Assembly (NCBI GenBank): GCA_020056965.1
Contig: JAGVGT010000024.1
Coordinates: forward strand, 62,001 to 126,000
Reading direction: 5' to 3'
Length of the DNA stretch: 64,000 bases
DNA from: Deltaproteobacteria bacterium
GTDB taxonomy: Bacteria; Desulfobacterota; Desulfobulbia; Desulfobulbales; JAGXFP01
Shown here: piece by piece, positions 46,840 to 55,888 of the stretch
Position numbering within the stretch: position 1 is the first letter of the stretch
Layout of the letters: every line of letters begins with the position of its first letter
Notes under the pieces: generated by a model
What the model saw: only the letters and a program-made list of their open reading frames with translations
Database searches by the model: none
What the model was told of the DNA's origin: nothing
Position numbers and translations under genes: made by a program

Positions 46840-48981
46840 TCAGTTTTTCCGCAGCGAAAGGGCGATCCTTTTGCGTGGCAGGTCTATTTCCAGCACCCGG
46901 ACCAGCACCGGCTGGCGAACCTTGACCACCTCTGAAGGCTCCCGGACAAAGCGATCGGCCAGTTGACTGATGTGAATCAGTCCGTCCTGATGGACGCCGA
47001 TATCGACAAAGGCCCCGAATTTGGTGACATTGGTGACCAGACCGGGTAGCCACATCCCCGGCTGCAGGTCGGTGAGGCTGTTAATCCCTTCGGTAAAGGC
47101 GAATTCGCTGAAGCTCGCCCGGGGGTCACGGCCCGGTTTGGCCAGCTCCGCGATAATATCGTTTAAGGTCGGCAAGCCCACCTGATCCGTCACATAGCGG
47201 CTGAGCTCAATGTCTGCTCTTTTCTCCGGCTGTTCGATCAAGTCGCTGACCCGGCACCGGCAATCCTTGGCCATCGTTTCGACGATCCGGTATTGCTCGG
47301 GATGGACCCCGCTGGCATCCAGGGGATTGGCCGCCTCCCTTACCCGTAAAAAACCGGCGCACTGCTCGAAAGCCTTCTCCCCCAGACGCGGGACCTTAAG
47401 TAACTGGGCTCGGCCCACAAAAGGGCCATGGTCTTGGCGGTATTTGATGATGTTTCTGGCCAGTCCCACGCTTAAGCCCGAGACATGGGCCAGCAGTTCG
47501 GCGCTGGCGCTGTTCAGCTCGACGCCGACCAGGTTTACGCAGCTGACCACGGTGTCGTCCAGGCTCTTTTGGAGGACAGCCTGGTTGACATCGTGCTGGT
47601 ATTGGCCGACCCCGATGACCTTGGGGTCCAGCTTGACTAGTTCGGCCAGCGGGTCCTGCAGGCGACGGCCGATGGAGACCGAGCCGCGCACGGTGAGGTC
47701 ATGGTCGGGGAATTCCGCCCGGGCCGTTTCCGAGGCAGAGTAGATCGAGGCGCCGCTTTCATCGACCATGGTTATGGTGATCTCCGGTGGCAGAGACAAG
47801 CCGCGGACAAAGGTTTCGGTCTCCCTACCGGCCGTGCCGTTGCCGATCCCGATGGCCTCGATCCGGTGCCGCCGGCAGAGTTCGTCGATGACCTTGCCGG
47901 CTTCCTGACCTTGAGCGCTGGAAAGGGTCGGATAGATGGTGGTGGTGTGGAGAAGCTGGCCCTGCTCGTCCAGGCAGACCAGTTTGGCGCCGGTCCGAAA
48001 GCCGGGGTCGAGGGCCATAACCCGTTTGCGCCCCAGGGGCGGGGCGAGCAGGAGTTCCCGTAAATTGTCGGCGAAAACCTTGATCGCTTCCCGGTCGGCC
48101 CGCTCCTTGAGATGGCCGCGCAGTTCGTTTTCCAGCGAGGGGGCCAGCAGCCGCTGGTAACTGTCGGCCGCGGCCAGCTTGACCTGCTGGGCGGCTGGGC
48201 TGCTGCCTTTGACAAATCTTCTCTGCAACAGCTCGATCCCCGCTTCCTCGGGGGGGCGCAGGGTCAGGGTCAGCGCCTTTTCGTTTTCCCCGCGCAGCAT
48301 GGCGAGCAGACGATGACTTGGCACCTTGGCGGCCGGTTCCCGCCAGTCGAAATAGTCCCGGAACTTCGCCCCGGTCTCCTGGTTTTTTTTGACCACCTTG
48401 GAATTGATCACACCCTTGGCACCAAAGAGATTACGCAACCCGGCCCGGGCCACGGGGTCTTCATTGAGCCATTCGGCGATGATGTCGCGGGCCCCGGCTA
48501 GGGCCTGCTCCGGGGTGGAGATCTCCTGCTCGGGATTGAGGAATTTTTCTGGTTCAAGCGGGGTGTGATCCTGCTTGATGATTGCTCGGGCCAGAGGCTC
48601 CAGCCCCTTTTCCCGGGCAATCATGCCTCGGGTCCGCCGCTTGGGACGGTGGGGTAAATAGAGATCCTCCAGGAGGGTCAGGCTGGGGGCAGCCAGAAGG
48701 GCCTGGTGCAGTTGGGGTTCCAGCAGGTCCCGTTCGCTCAAAGAGGTAATGATCGCTTGGCGCCGTTTATCGAGTTCGGCCAACTGCGTGAGCCGGTCGC
48801 GGATCACGGTGAGCTGAATTTCATCCAGCAGGCCAGTCACTTCTTTCCGGTAACGGGCAATAAACGGCACCGTGGCCCCGTCATTTAAGAGGGTTGCCAC
48901 GGCCGCCACCTGGCCGGTCTTGATTTGCAACTCGTGGGCGATGATTTCCTGGTGTTGAGTCATGCTGGCTTCTTTATTCAT
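46840..48981 (-). CDS. tex: Tex-family RNA-binding transcription accessory protein
   Basis: 713 aa. Family order is intact: helical N-terminal region (TVPFIARYRKEVTGLLDE), YqgF/RNase H-like core (MALDPGFRTGAKLVCLDEQG, EAIGIGNGTAGRETE), helix-hairpin-helix region (SASAELLAHVSGLSVGLARN), and a C-terminal S1 domain (GLVTNVTKFGAFVDIGVHQD). Tex binds nucleic acid and ribosome-associated RNA and affects transcription and stress tolerance. A second methionine at residue 7 (48963) could be the true start; neither has a strong ribosome binding site. Confidence 0.96.
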   Translation of the reverse strand: MNKEASMTQHQEIIAHELQIKTGQVAAVATLLNDGATVPFIARYRKEVTGLLDEIQLTVIRDRLTQLAELDKRRQAIITSLSERDLLEPQLHQALLAAPSLTLLEDLYLPHRPKRRTRGMIAREKGLEPLARAIIKQDHTPLEPEKFLNPEQEISTPEQALAGARDIIAEWLNEDPVARAGLRNLFGAKGVINSKVVKKNQETGAKFRDYFDWREPAAKVPSHRLLAMLRGENEKALTLTLRPPEEAGIELLQRRFVKGSSPAAQQVKLAAADSYQRLLAPSLENELRGHLKERADREAIKVFADNLRELLLAPPLGRKRVMALDPGFRTGAKLVCLDEQGQLLHTTTIYPTLSSAQGQEAGKVIDELCRRHRIEAIGIGNGTAGRETETFVRGLSLPPEITITMVDESGASIYSASETARAEFPDHDLTVRGSVSIGRRLQDPLAELVKLDPKVIGVGQYQHDVNQAVLQKSLDDTVVSCVNLVGVELNSASAELLAHVSGLSVGLARNIIKYRQDHGPFVGRAQLLKVPRLGEKAFEQCAGFLRVREAANPLDASGVHPEQYRIVETMAKDCRCRVSDLIEQPEKRADIELSRYVTDQVGLPTLNDIIAELAKPGRDPRASFSEFAFTEGINSLTDLQPGMWLPGLVTNVTKFGAFVDIGVHQDGLIHISQLADRFVREPSEVVKVRQPVLVRVLEIDLPRKRIALSLRKN

Positions 48982-49140
48982 ATTTCTTCGGTAGCGCCAA
49001 CTGTTTTCGAAAACCGGCCTGTTTATTGCCGCCCGGTTTAATCAGGCGAGCATCTGTGTTTGCATTCCAGTTGGTGAAGTTGTATCGCTATCGGTGAGTG
49101 GAGAAGTTCGTGATTCGTATAAGAAAATTTGGTGAGGAAA

Positions 49141-49716
49141 ATGCTGAAAACTAAATACGGCCTGGGTTTGATCTTAGTCGTGCTGTTGCTCTTGCCGCCC
49201 AACCCGGCTTGGGCCGGATTATCCGAACTGGCCCACCCCGGGCGGACCGGGGCGGGGCTGACCTGGGGGCACAGCTATGATCCCAGCCCCACCTTCGCTT
49301 TCGCCCAGTTGACCGGAGTCCTGCAGTATGACTATGATCGGGTCTGGTTCCACCGCGCCCCGGAGCCGCTCTATTTCAAGTTGGAGGGTAGTCTGGGGCC
49401 GGCCTCTTACCAAAGCAACGAGCGGCTTCTGGCCTCAGTCAACATGTTGGCCCAATATTACCTGGCCCCGGCCGATGCCCTTCTTCGTCCATACATGGAG
49501 GCGGGCATCGGCCTGATCTACAGTGACTTCCAGGGTGAGGGGCAGGGGTTGCGGCTCAACTTCAACCCCCAGGCCGGTCTGGGCTGTGACTACCATATCC
49601 CGGCCGGAACCATCTATTTCGGCAACCTCCGACTCCACCATCTTTCCAACGGCGGTCTGCATCGCGATAATCGTGGCGTCAACTCGTTGCTGCTGCAGAT
49701 CGGCCGCTACTTTTGA
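49141..49716 (+). CDS. PagL-like lipid A 3-O-deacylase (acyloxyacyl hydrolase)
   Basis: About 191 aa from the ATG at 49141 (GTGAGG upstream). A signal peptide (ending AWA-G) precedes an eight-strand beta-barrel-type chain with alternating hydrophobic residues and a C-terminal Phe (IGRYF), typical of outer-membrane proteins. The PagL motif with catalytic His and Ser is visible as LRLHHLSNGG, followed by the conserved N-x-G-x-N-S (NRGVNS). It would remove the 3-linked acyl chain from lipid A, acting downstream of the lpx pathway seen at 7.4 kb. Confidence 0.85.
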   Translation: MLKTKYGLGLILVVLLLLPPNPAWAGLSELAHPGRTGAGLTWGHSYDPSPTFAFAQLTGVLQYDYDRVWFHRAPEPLYFKLEGSLGPASYQSNERLLASVNMLAQYYLAPADALLRPYMEAGIGLIYSDFQGEGQGLRLNFNPQAGLGCDYHIPAGTIYFGNLRLHHLSNGGLHRDNRGVNSLLLQIGRYF

Positions 49717-49871
49717 GGTTCGCTCGTTCTGCCATTCGCTAAATCATCCCGGAAAATATTTCACTTCACCGTCGGCCCGGGACGATGATACTATCACGGT
49801 TACTTGCCTGCGTACTTGGCGGGTTCACTAAGAACCGCCTTAAACATTAATCAAAAAACAGGGTGAATGTG

Positions 49872-50306
49872 ATGAAAGGATCTAGACTGCTGTTAATCTG
49901 TGGTTGTCTGCTGGTGCTGTTTGCCGGCTTTGCCGCCAAACAGTCCCTGGCCGCTGCCGAGGCCCGCCAGGATGTGCTTTACACCTGCGCCTGCGGTGAC
50001 CAGTGCAAATGCAATTCGGTCAGCACCGCCCCCGGCGACTGTAAATGCGGCAAACCCATGAAGTGGGGCCATGTTCTGAAGAGTGAGGGTAATGAGGTCC
50101 TCCTTTGCCAATGCGATGAGGGTTGCACCTGTAGCCTGGATTCCAAGGATTCGACCAAGTGCGGTTGCGGTAAGACGGTCAAACGGGTCAATCTGGCCGG
50201 GAAAGGTATCTATTTTTGTAACTGCGGCGGCTCCTGTATGTGCAACACGGTTTCCTCCGAGCCCGGCAAGTGCAAGTGCGGTATGGATCTGAAAAAAGTC
50301 GATTAA
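49872..50306 (+). CDS. Exported cysteine-rich protein with three identical-spacing metal-binding-like repeats
   Basis: About 144 aa from the ATG at 49872. A signal peptide covers the first 28 residues or so. The mature part has three repeats of the exact pattern C-x-C-x3-C-x-C-x9-C-x-C-G: CACGDQCKC...CKCG, CQCDEGCTC...CGCG and CNCGGSCMC...CKCG, giving 18 cysteines. Each repeat is followed by a basic segment (KPMKW, KTVKR, MDLKK). The spacing is like metallothionein clusters but the export signal is unlike them. Metal binding is likely; which metal is unknown. A terminator follows. Confidence 0.85.
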   Translation: MKGSRLLLICGCLLVLFAGFAAKQSLAAAEARQDVLYTCACGDQCKCNSVSTAPGDCKCGKPMKWGHVLKSEGNEVLLCQCDEGCTCSLDSKDSTKCGCGKTVKRVNLAGKGIYFCNCGGSCMCNTVSSEPGKCKCGMDLKKVD

Positions 50307-50327
50307 ACAGTCAAATCCATAGTTGGT

Positions 50328-50368
50328 AACGGGCAGGGCAATCTCCGGATTCCCTGCCCGTTCCTTTA
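50328..50368 (+). terminator. Rho-independent terminator after the cysteine-rich gene
   Basis: AACGGGCAGGG and CCCTGCCCGTT form an 11-pair stem around a 13-base loop, followed by CCTTT. The T-run is short, but the stem is strong and placed 21 bases after the stop codon. Confidence 0.78.
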
Positions 50369-50384
50369 TAGACGGAAATTCGGC

Positions 50385-50975
50385 ATGGAAACGATCGAGG
50401 CCCAAGTCAGACGGTTGGTGGCCGAGGCGATTGCGGTGGTGGATTACGACCCCCGGTGGCCGGCGAGCTTTGCCGCCGAAAGGGACCGTCTGCGCGCCTG
50501 TCTGCCGGGGGAACTGCTCGGGCGAATCGAACATTTCGGCAGTACCGCCGTGCCGGGGCTGGCCGCCAAACCGATCATCGACCTGCTGATTGAAGTGAGC
50601 TCGCTGGCTGAAACCAAAAGGAGGATCGTGCCGCTCCTCGTCGGTCAGGGCTATGAATATCTCTGGCGACCCAGCTGGGGCAATGACGTGCCGCCCTTCT
50701 ACGCCTGGTTCATCAGACGCGACCAGACCGGGCAACGCACCCACCACCTGCACATGATCGAAAAAGACTTTGCCCACTGGGACCGGCTGGGCTTCCGGGA
50801 CTATCTGATCAACCATCCCGACCAGGCTGCGGAATATGGCGCATTAAAGCGGCGGCTGGCTGCGGAACATCCCCATGACCGGGTGGCCTATACCGAGGGA
50901 AAAGGTTCATTCATCGCGGGGATCATGGCCGTGGTTGAAAGGGAGCAACGGTTGATCAGAATGCTACCTGGATAA
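50385..50975 (+). CDS. GrpB family protein (nucleotidyltransferase-like fold)
   Basis: 196 aa. The family core is clear: VDYDPRWPASFAAERDRLRA, IEHFGSTAVPGLAAKPIIDL with the GS-x-A-V-P-G-x-x-x-K-P-I-D motif of the nucleotidyltransferase fold, RTHHLHMIE, and FRDYLINHPDQAAEYGALKR. GrpB/UPF0157 proteins are predicted nucleotidyltransferases, sometimes fused to dephospho-CoA kinase; the reaction here is unknown. Monocistronic between two convergent or terminated units. Confidence 0.93.
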   Translation: METIEAQVRRLVAEAIAVVDYDPRWPASFAAERDRLRACLPGELLGRIEHFGSTAVPGLAAKPIIDLLIEVSSLAETKRRIVPLLVGQGYEYLWRPSWGNDVPPFYAWFIRRDQTGQRTHHLHMIEKDFAHWDRLGFRDYLINHPDQAAEYGALKRRLAAEHPHDRVAYTEGKGSFIAGIMAVVEREQRLIRMLPG

Positions 50976-51027
50976 GGATGGACGGCCGGTTTGGATATGA
51001 GTTGGCCAACCGGCAGAGCAGCCGGCT

Positions 51028-51627
51028 TTAGAGGTAAGCAATGATGTAACCACATCCGGCGTGGGGGCACTGCCAGTACTTGCCGGTCTCATACGGCCCC
51101 TTCATCTTTACTTCCAACCGCATGGTGGCGCCGCATTTGGCGCAGGTTGGCGGCCCACCGGCCCCGGCCGGCCTGACTGATCGGGTTGACTCTTCGGCGG
51201 ACTTGGCTGCCCCTCCGGGTGTCAGGGCTTCGCGGATCAGTTGGCGGCCGCTTTCGGGCAGATTGCTGATCAGTTCGACAAACTTGGCCCCGTCGATGAG
51301 ATTTATTTTGTTGGCGACGGCAAACTCGCGGACACCCCAACCGATGGTCCCAACGGTCATCAGATAGCCACTGGCCAGACCCAGCTTAGCCATCGAATTC
51401 TTGACCTGAGTAAGCTGGATCACATCGACCCTGGCCCCTGCTATCGCGCACTGGAGCAGGGCAAAGGGGGCATTGTTGGCCTTTCCGTAAAGCACGATGA
51501 CATCACCAATTCCCGGCATGGAGCCGGTGCCGGTGGATTTGGCCGCGAAACCCATTTGGTCGAAAAGGGCCCGGCAAGCCTTTTCAAGAGTTGGCAGATC
51601 AAGTCGTTCCAGTAAGGCGATATCCAC
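51028..51627 (-). CDS. Mrr-like restriction endonuclease fold with C-terminal zinc ribbon, active site degenerate
   Basis: 199 aa with GTG start at 51627 (GAGGT upstream). Residues 10-125 follow the Mrr-type fold: LEKACRALFDQMGFAAKSTG, then IGDVIVL with the catalytic Asp. The Q-x-K motif that supplies the catalytic Lys reads QCA in ALLQCAIAG, so the Lys seems replaced by Ala. Residues 155-199 are a topoisomerase-type zinc ribbon (CAKCGATMRLEVKM...CPHAGC). This suggests a binding-only protein rather than an active nuclease. It is adjacent to pepA and convergent with the GrpB gene. Confidence 0.78.
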   Translation of the reverse strand: MDIALLERLDLPTLEKACRALFDQMGFAAKSTGTGSMPGIGDVIVLYGKANNAPFALLQCAIAGARVDVIQLTQVKNSMAKLGLASGYLMTVGTIGWGVREFAVANKINLIDGAKFVELISNLPESGRQLIREALTPGGAAKSAEESTRSVRPAGAGGPPTCAKCGATMRLEVKMKGPYETGKYWQCPHAGCGYIIAYL

Positions 51628-51826
51628 TTCTACCTCATAATTTAAAAATCAGACCAGATGTCCCTGAGCCGCTTTTTTATACCAAGATAGAACCGGGCCG
51701 AGCAAGCTATATAAGCAAACCAAGTCCGGTCCACCTGGGAATTCCGGCAAATGTCTTACCCGCAGAGTCCACGACCACAAGGGCGACGAAAGACAACCGG
51801 GAACCTGGCACTTTTCCTGTTTTCAG

Positions 51827-53323
51827 TTACTTCCACCCTAAGACCAGTTCCACCAGTGTCCTTACCCCCACCCCGGAAGGCCCCTTGGGAACATAAGATT
51901 TCTTGGTGAAATCCCAGGCCGTGCCGGCAATGTCCAGATGTGCCCAAGGGGTCTTGTCGACAAACTCTTCGAGGAAACAGGCCGCCGTGATGGTCCCGGC
52001 GGCCCGGTCCGACCCGACGTTCTTCAGGTCGGCCACCTCGGACTTTAGCTGTTTACGATACTCCTTGCCCATGGGCAGGCGCCAGAGCGGTTCGCCGCAG
52101 CGCTCACCGATGGCCAGCAGCTTTTCGGCCAGGGCATGGTCGTTACTCAGCAGGCCGGTACGATGGTGACCAAGGGCAATAATTACCGCCCCGGTGAGGG
52201 TGGCGATATCGATAACGGCCGTCGGCTGGTAATGCTTGACCCCATACGCCAGGGCATCGGCCAGGATCAGCCGGCCTTCCGCGTCGGTATTGACCACCTC
52301 AACATTTTTGCCGTTGAACTGGCTGATGATGTCGCCCGGCTTCAGGGCCGCCGACCCACCCATATTCTCGGCGGCCGGCACCAGCCCAATCACATTTATT
52401 CCGGCCGGTTTCAACTGGGCCACCGCCTGCATGGCCGCCAGCACCGCCGCTCCGCCGCACATGTCGAATTTCATGTCCTGCATGCCGGCCCCCGGTTTGA
52501 GCGAAACGCCGCCGGAATCGAAAGTCAGCCCCTTGCCGACCAGCAGCAGGGTGGGGGACTTAGTGGTTCCCCCTCGGTATTCCAGGATCACCAGGGCCGG
52601 GGGCTGGACCGAACCCTGGCCAACGCCGACGATGCCACCCATGCCCATCTTTTTCATGGCGGTCTTGTCAAAGACCTTGCAGGTCAAGGCATATTTTCCG
52701 GCCAGATCCCGGCCGGCCTTGACAAAATGGGCCGGGGTCCAATGGTTGCCGGGTTCGTTGGCCATATCCCGGGCGGAATTTACCGCCAGCCCCAGCACCA
52801 GCCCCTGTCTGACCGCCTCATCGATGGCGCGGTCCTCGGCGGCATGAATGACGATACCCTTGAGGGAGTCGTCTTTTTCCTCCGGCTCGAAATCCTTGCG
52901 GTATTTATCGAAGCGGTAGGAGCCCAACACCAGTCCTTCGGCCAGGGCTCGGGCCAGTTCGACTCGCGACAGGCCGCCAAACGGATCGGGCAGGGCGACC
53001 TTCAAGGTCCGGGCCTTGGTAGCCAGGGCGGCGGAAACCGCCAACCCGCCAGCCTCGCGAAACAACTCCGTAGATGGCTTATCCTTACCCAGACCGATCA
53101 CGATGACCCGCTCCGGTGCCTTGCCGACCTTAGGCGATTCTCGATAATAGATCAGGTTTTTGCCGGCCTGACCCCGGAAATCGCCCAGCTTTCGGGCCTT
53201 TTCCAGATAGTCCGCCACCGCCTGGTCCGGACAGATCGGGGCCTGTTTCGCTCTTTCCCTGACAAAATAAACAACCGTATCTCCGTCCCCGTCAAGCAGG
53301 GGACGATAGCTGACTTTGAGCAT
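51827..53323 (-). CDS. pepA: Leucyl aminopeptidase (M17 family)
   Basis: About 498 aa from the ATG at 53323, set by ACGGAG seven bases upstream. The C-terminal catalytic domain has the two-metal site: LVGKGLTFDSGGVSLKPG (Lys, Asp), DMCGGAAVL (Asp), and the signature NTDAEGRLILADAL (Asp, Glu). The bicarbonate Arg follows within that signature. It removes N-terminal residues from peptides in the cytosol; family members can also bind DNA. Divergent from the CNNM/CorC gene. Confidence 0.96.
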   Translation of the reverse strand: MLKVSYRPLLDGDGDTVVYFVRERAKQAPICPDQAVADYLEKARKLGDFRGQAGKNLIYYRESPKVGKAPERVIVIGLGKDKPSTELFREAGGLAVSAALATKARTLKVALPDPFGGLSRVELARALAEGLVLGSYRFDKYRKDFEPEEKDDSLKGIVIHAAEDRAIDEAVRQGLVLGLAVNSARDMANEPGNHWTPAHFVKAGRDLAGKYALTCKVFDKTAMKKMGMGGIVGVGQGSVQPPALVILEYRGGTTKSPTLLLVGKGLTFDSGGVSLKPGAGMQDMKFDMCGGAAVLAAMQAVAQLKPAGINVIGLVPAAENMGGSAALKPGDIISQFNGKNVEVVNTDAEGRLILADALAYGVKHYQPTAVIDIATLTGAVIIALGHHRTGLLSNDHALAEKLLAIGERCGEPLWRLPMGKEYRKQLKSEVADLKNVGSDRAAGTITAACFLEEFVDKTPWAHLDIAGTAWDFTKKSYVPKGPSGVGVRTLVELVLGWK

Positions 53324-53482
53324 GAACTTCTCCGTATGCAAGTTTTAAGGGCCACCCGACAAAGCCACGGCCGGCCGAGTCAGGAGTTACAAGCAATAAT
53401 GACTGCCATATGATTACACATTCTGTATAGTATTTCCCAATACTTATCCAATGATTATCAATAACTCTCATGGAGGTTTGCT

Positions 53483-54529
53483 TTGCTCCTGCAACTTTGT
53501 CTGACGGTGGCCATCGCCATTTCAATCGCCGCTGTCTTCTCACTTCTTGAGGCCGCCCTCTATTCGTTGCCCAACTCCCATATCGCCGTCATGCAGAAGG
53601 AAGGTCATGCCGCCGGTCACATCCTGCAGCGCCTGAAGGGGAATATCTCCCGGCCGATCACCGCTGTCCTCACCCTTAATACCGTGGCCAACATCATGGG
53701 TGCGGCGATGGCCGGAGCCATCGCCGCCGATCTCTTCGGAGAGCACAGCCTGGGCTGGTTCTCGGCCGGCTTCACCATGATTACTTTGGTTTGCTCGGAG
53801 ATCATCCCCAAGACCATCGGGGTGGCCTACTGTCGCGAATTGGCCCCCTGGATCGCCTTGCCCCTGCAAATCCTGGTTACAGCACTTAGCCCCGTCATCT
53901 GGCTTTTCCAGATGATCACCCGCCTTTTACCCACCCCCTCCAACCAGAACCAGGCCTACGCCGAGGAGGTGCGGGCCATAGCCTCAATGGGGCTTAGCTC
54001 CGGCAGCATCGACCCCCAGGAGGAGAAGGTCATCGGCAATATCCTGGAACTCAAAAAAAAGGATGTCATCGACGTCATGACTCCCCGCACCGTCACCTTT
54101 ACCCTGCCCGGCAACCTGACCATCAGTCAAGCCAAGGAATACCGGGAAGACTGGAACCGCCACAGCCGGGTGCCGGTTTATGACCGGACCCCCGACGAAA
54201 TCACCGGCATCGTCCTGCGCAAGGACCTGCTGCTTTACGGCACCGAAGGCAGCGATGCCGACCTCGCCAAACTGGCCGGGCCGGTACACTTCGTTCCGGA
54301 GACCGCACCCTTAAGCCGGGTGCTATTGGATTTCTTCGAGAAGCGCCAGCATCTCTTCGTGGTGGTGGACGAGTATGGCAGCTTCACCGGGGTGATCAGC
54401 CTGGAGGACGTGATCGAGGAGATCGTCGGCCAGGAGATCATGGACGAGTCGGACCAGACCCGCGATATGCGCGCCCTGGCTAAGAGCCGCCGCAAGGAGC
54501 GGGTGGGCAGGGCGAAACCGCCGGGTTGA
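53483..54529 (+). CDS. CNNM/CorC-type membrane protein with CBS pair
   Basis: 348 aa. The TTG start at 53483 is supported by GGAGG six bases upstream. Residues 1-160 form the DUF21 membrane domain with three to four helices (SLLEAALYSLPNSHIAVM, ICSEIIPKTIG-type phrase). Residues 175-310 are a CBS domain pair (VIDVMTPRTVTFTLPGN, LFVVVDEYGSFTGVISLEDVIEEI). The C-terminal transporter-associated domain is missing, as in the short group. These proteins act in Mg2+/Co2+ homeostasis. The stop touches that of the convergent iron-sulfur gene with no gap. Confidence 0.9.
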   Translation: MLLQLCLTVAIAISIAAVFSLLEAALYSLPNSHIAVMQKEGHAAGHILQRLKGNISRPITAVLTLNTVANIMGAAMAGAIAADLFGEHSLGWFSAGFTMITLVCSEIIPKTIGVAYCRELAPWIALPLQILVTALSPVIWLFQMITRLLPTPSNQNQAYAEEVRAIASMGLSSGSIDPQEEKVIGNILELKKKDVIDVMTPRTVTFTLPGNLTISQAKEYREDWNRHSRVPVYDRTPDEITGIVLRKDLLLYGTEGSDADLAKLAGPVHFVPETAPLSRVLLDFFEKRQHLFVVVDEYGSFTGVISLEDVIEEIVGQEIMDESDQTRDMRALAKSRRKERVGRAKPPG

Positions 54530-55888
54530 TCAGAAGATTACGGCCAGATAGGTCAGCAGCAGGGTGACGATCAAGAGGTTGATGCCGATAAAGTTCTTGA
54601 GTTTGACGATGCCCTCGAAGTCTTCCAGGCACAGGCGCCAGAGGATATAGGCGCCGGCGATGGCCCCGTTCAGCATGAAGAAGGCCGAGAGAATCTGCAC
54701 CGGAAAATCGGGGATGGTGAAGGAGAGGTGGTTCAGCCAGGAGAGTCCGAACTGGCGACCAAAAGTGGGCAGAAAGTTGCCGATGCCGGCGGCAAAGCCG
54801 GACATCCGGTAAACCAGCTCGCCGGTGAAGGCCATGGGAATCAGGATTGGCACCAGCGGTGAGAACCGGCCGAACATGGGATCCTCGTTGATCCCGAAGA
54901 GGCGGGACCCGAATTTGATCATGGCCAGAATCACCAGGAAACCGGCCACCAGCAAGAGGCTGAAGGAGGCGGTGTCCGGCAGTCCCAGCCACGACTCAAA
55001 AAGCTTGTAAGGTTCCTTGTAGCGAAAAAAACGGGCCAGCTGCGAGCCGATCAGGAAGGGGACGATGTAAGTGCAGGTGATATAGCGGCCCTTGTTGCGG
55101 ATCAACTCCGAGTAAGGGTTGCGCAGGAGCAGTTGGGGCGAATCGAGCCGGCAGAGGGGCAGGCAGTGGCCGCAGACCAGGCAGTGCAGATTGTTTTGGA
55201 CGCTGTAGGCCCCGAGATATACCGGGCAACCCCGTTTTTCGCCGGTGCCCTTCTTGCACGCGAAGTTGTCGCAGACCCGGCATTTTTCATGGTCGGGCCG
55301 GAACTCGATGATCGACAGGGTGGCCGCTGCCCCGCTGATCCGCCCCAGGGGGCAGAGATGGCGGCACCAGGCCTGGCCGGGGAAGAGCACCGCCAGTAAC
55401 GCCGAACCGGCGACGATGGTCAGGACCAGCAATGAGGTGCCGACCGGCGAGCGGTCGAGCCCGGCCACCACCTCGATCCAGATGATCAGGGCCAGCAGGA
55501 TTACCGAGGTATACACGCCGTATTTCTGAAGAAACTTGGGCACCGGCAGATTAAGGGTCAACCCCCGGCGCTGCAGGAAGACCCCGAGGCCGGGAAAAGG
55601 GCAGATTCCGCACCACATGCGGCCCACGAAGAACCAGCTTAAAACGATGGCCGGCCAGAGCAAGCCCCAGGTCAGAAAGACCGCGATATTGCGGGTCGGG
55701 TCGCGGGGGCCGAACAGGCCGGAGATCACTACCAGGAAGAACAGTACGTCACCGCCGGTCCGCAGATAGGCGTAATGGTGGCGGGCGGCCAGGAAGCGGC
55801 GCACCCCCGGAAAGATCCGGAACAGGTCGAGCCGCTCCGCCTCCGCCGACGAGATCAGGCTCTTAATGGCCCTGGTCCACCAGAGCAC
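54530..55888 (-). CDS. Membrane polyferredoxin with 4Fe-4S sites (YccM/NapH-like)
   Basis: 452 aa, GTG start overlapping the HtrA stop by one base (TAGTG). About ten membrane helices. Cysteine motifs: MWCGICPFPGLG and CRHLCPLG (each C-x2-4-C-P, as in Fer4_5 membrane proteins such as NapH/NosR), then CRVCDNFACKKG, KRGCPVYLG, and CLVCGHCLPLCRL, fitting two further 4Fe-4S clusters. It should carry electrons between the quinone pool and a periplasmic or cytosolic partner. No terminal reductase is in the window. Coupling to an HtrA protease is unusual. Confidence 0.85.
   Translation of the reverse strand: MLWWTRAIKSLISSAEAERLDLFRIFPGVRRFLAARHHYAYLRTGGDVLFFLVVISGLFGPRDPTRNIAVFLTWGLLWPAIVLSWFFVGRMWCGICPFPGLGVFLQRRGLTLNLPVPKFLQKYGVYTSVILLALIIWIEVVAGLDRSPVGTSLLVLTIVAGSALLAVLFPGQAWCRHLCPLGRISGAAATLSIIEFRPDHEKCRVCDNFACKKGTGEKRGCPVYLGAYSVQNNLHCLVCGHCLPLCRLDSPQLLLRNPYSELIRNKGRYITCTYIVPFLIGSQLARFFRYKEPYKLFESWLGLPDTASFSLLLVAGFLVILAMIKFGSRLFGINEDPMFGRFSPLVPILIPMAFTGELVYRMSGFAAGIGNFLPTFGRQFGLSWLNHLSFTIPDFPVQILSAFFMLNGAIAGAYILWRLCLEDFEGIVKLKNFIGINLLIVTLLLTYLAVIF

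Noticed and set aside
52136-53413. 425-aa plus-strand ORF opposite pepA
   Set aside because: Shadow; pepA on the other strand has all metal ligands and a good start.
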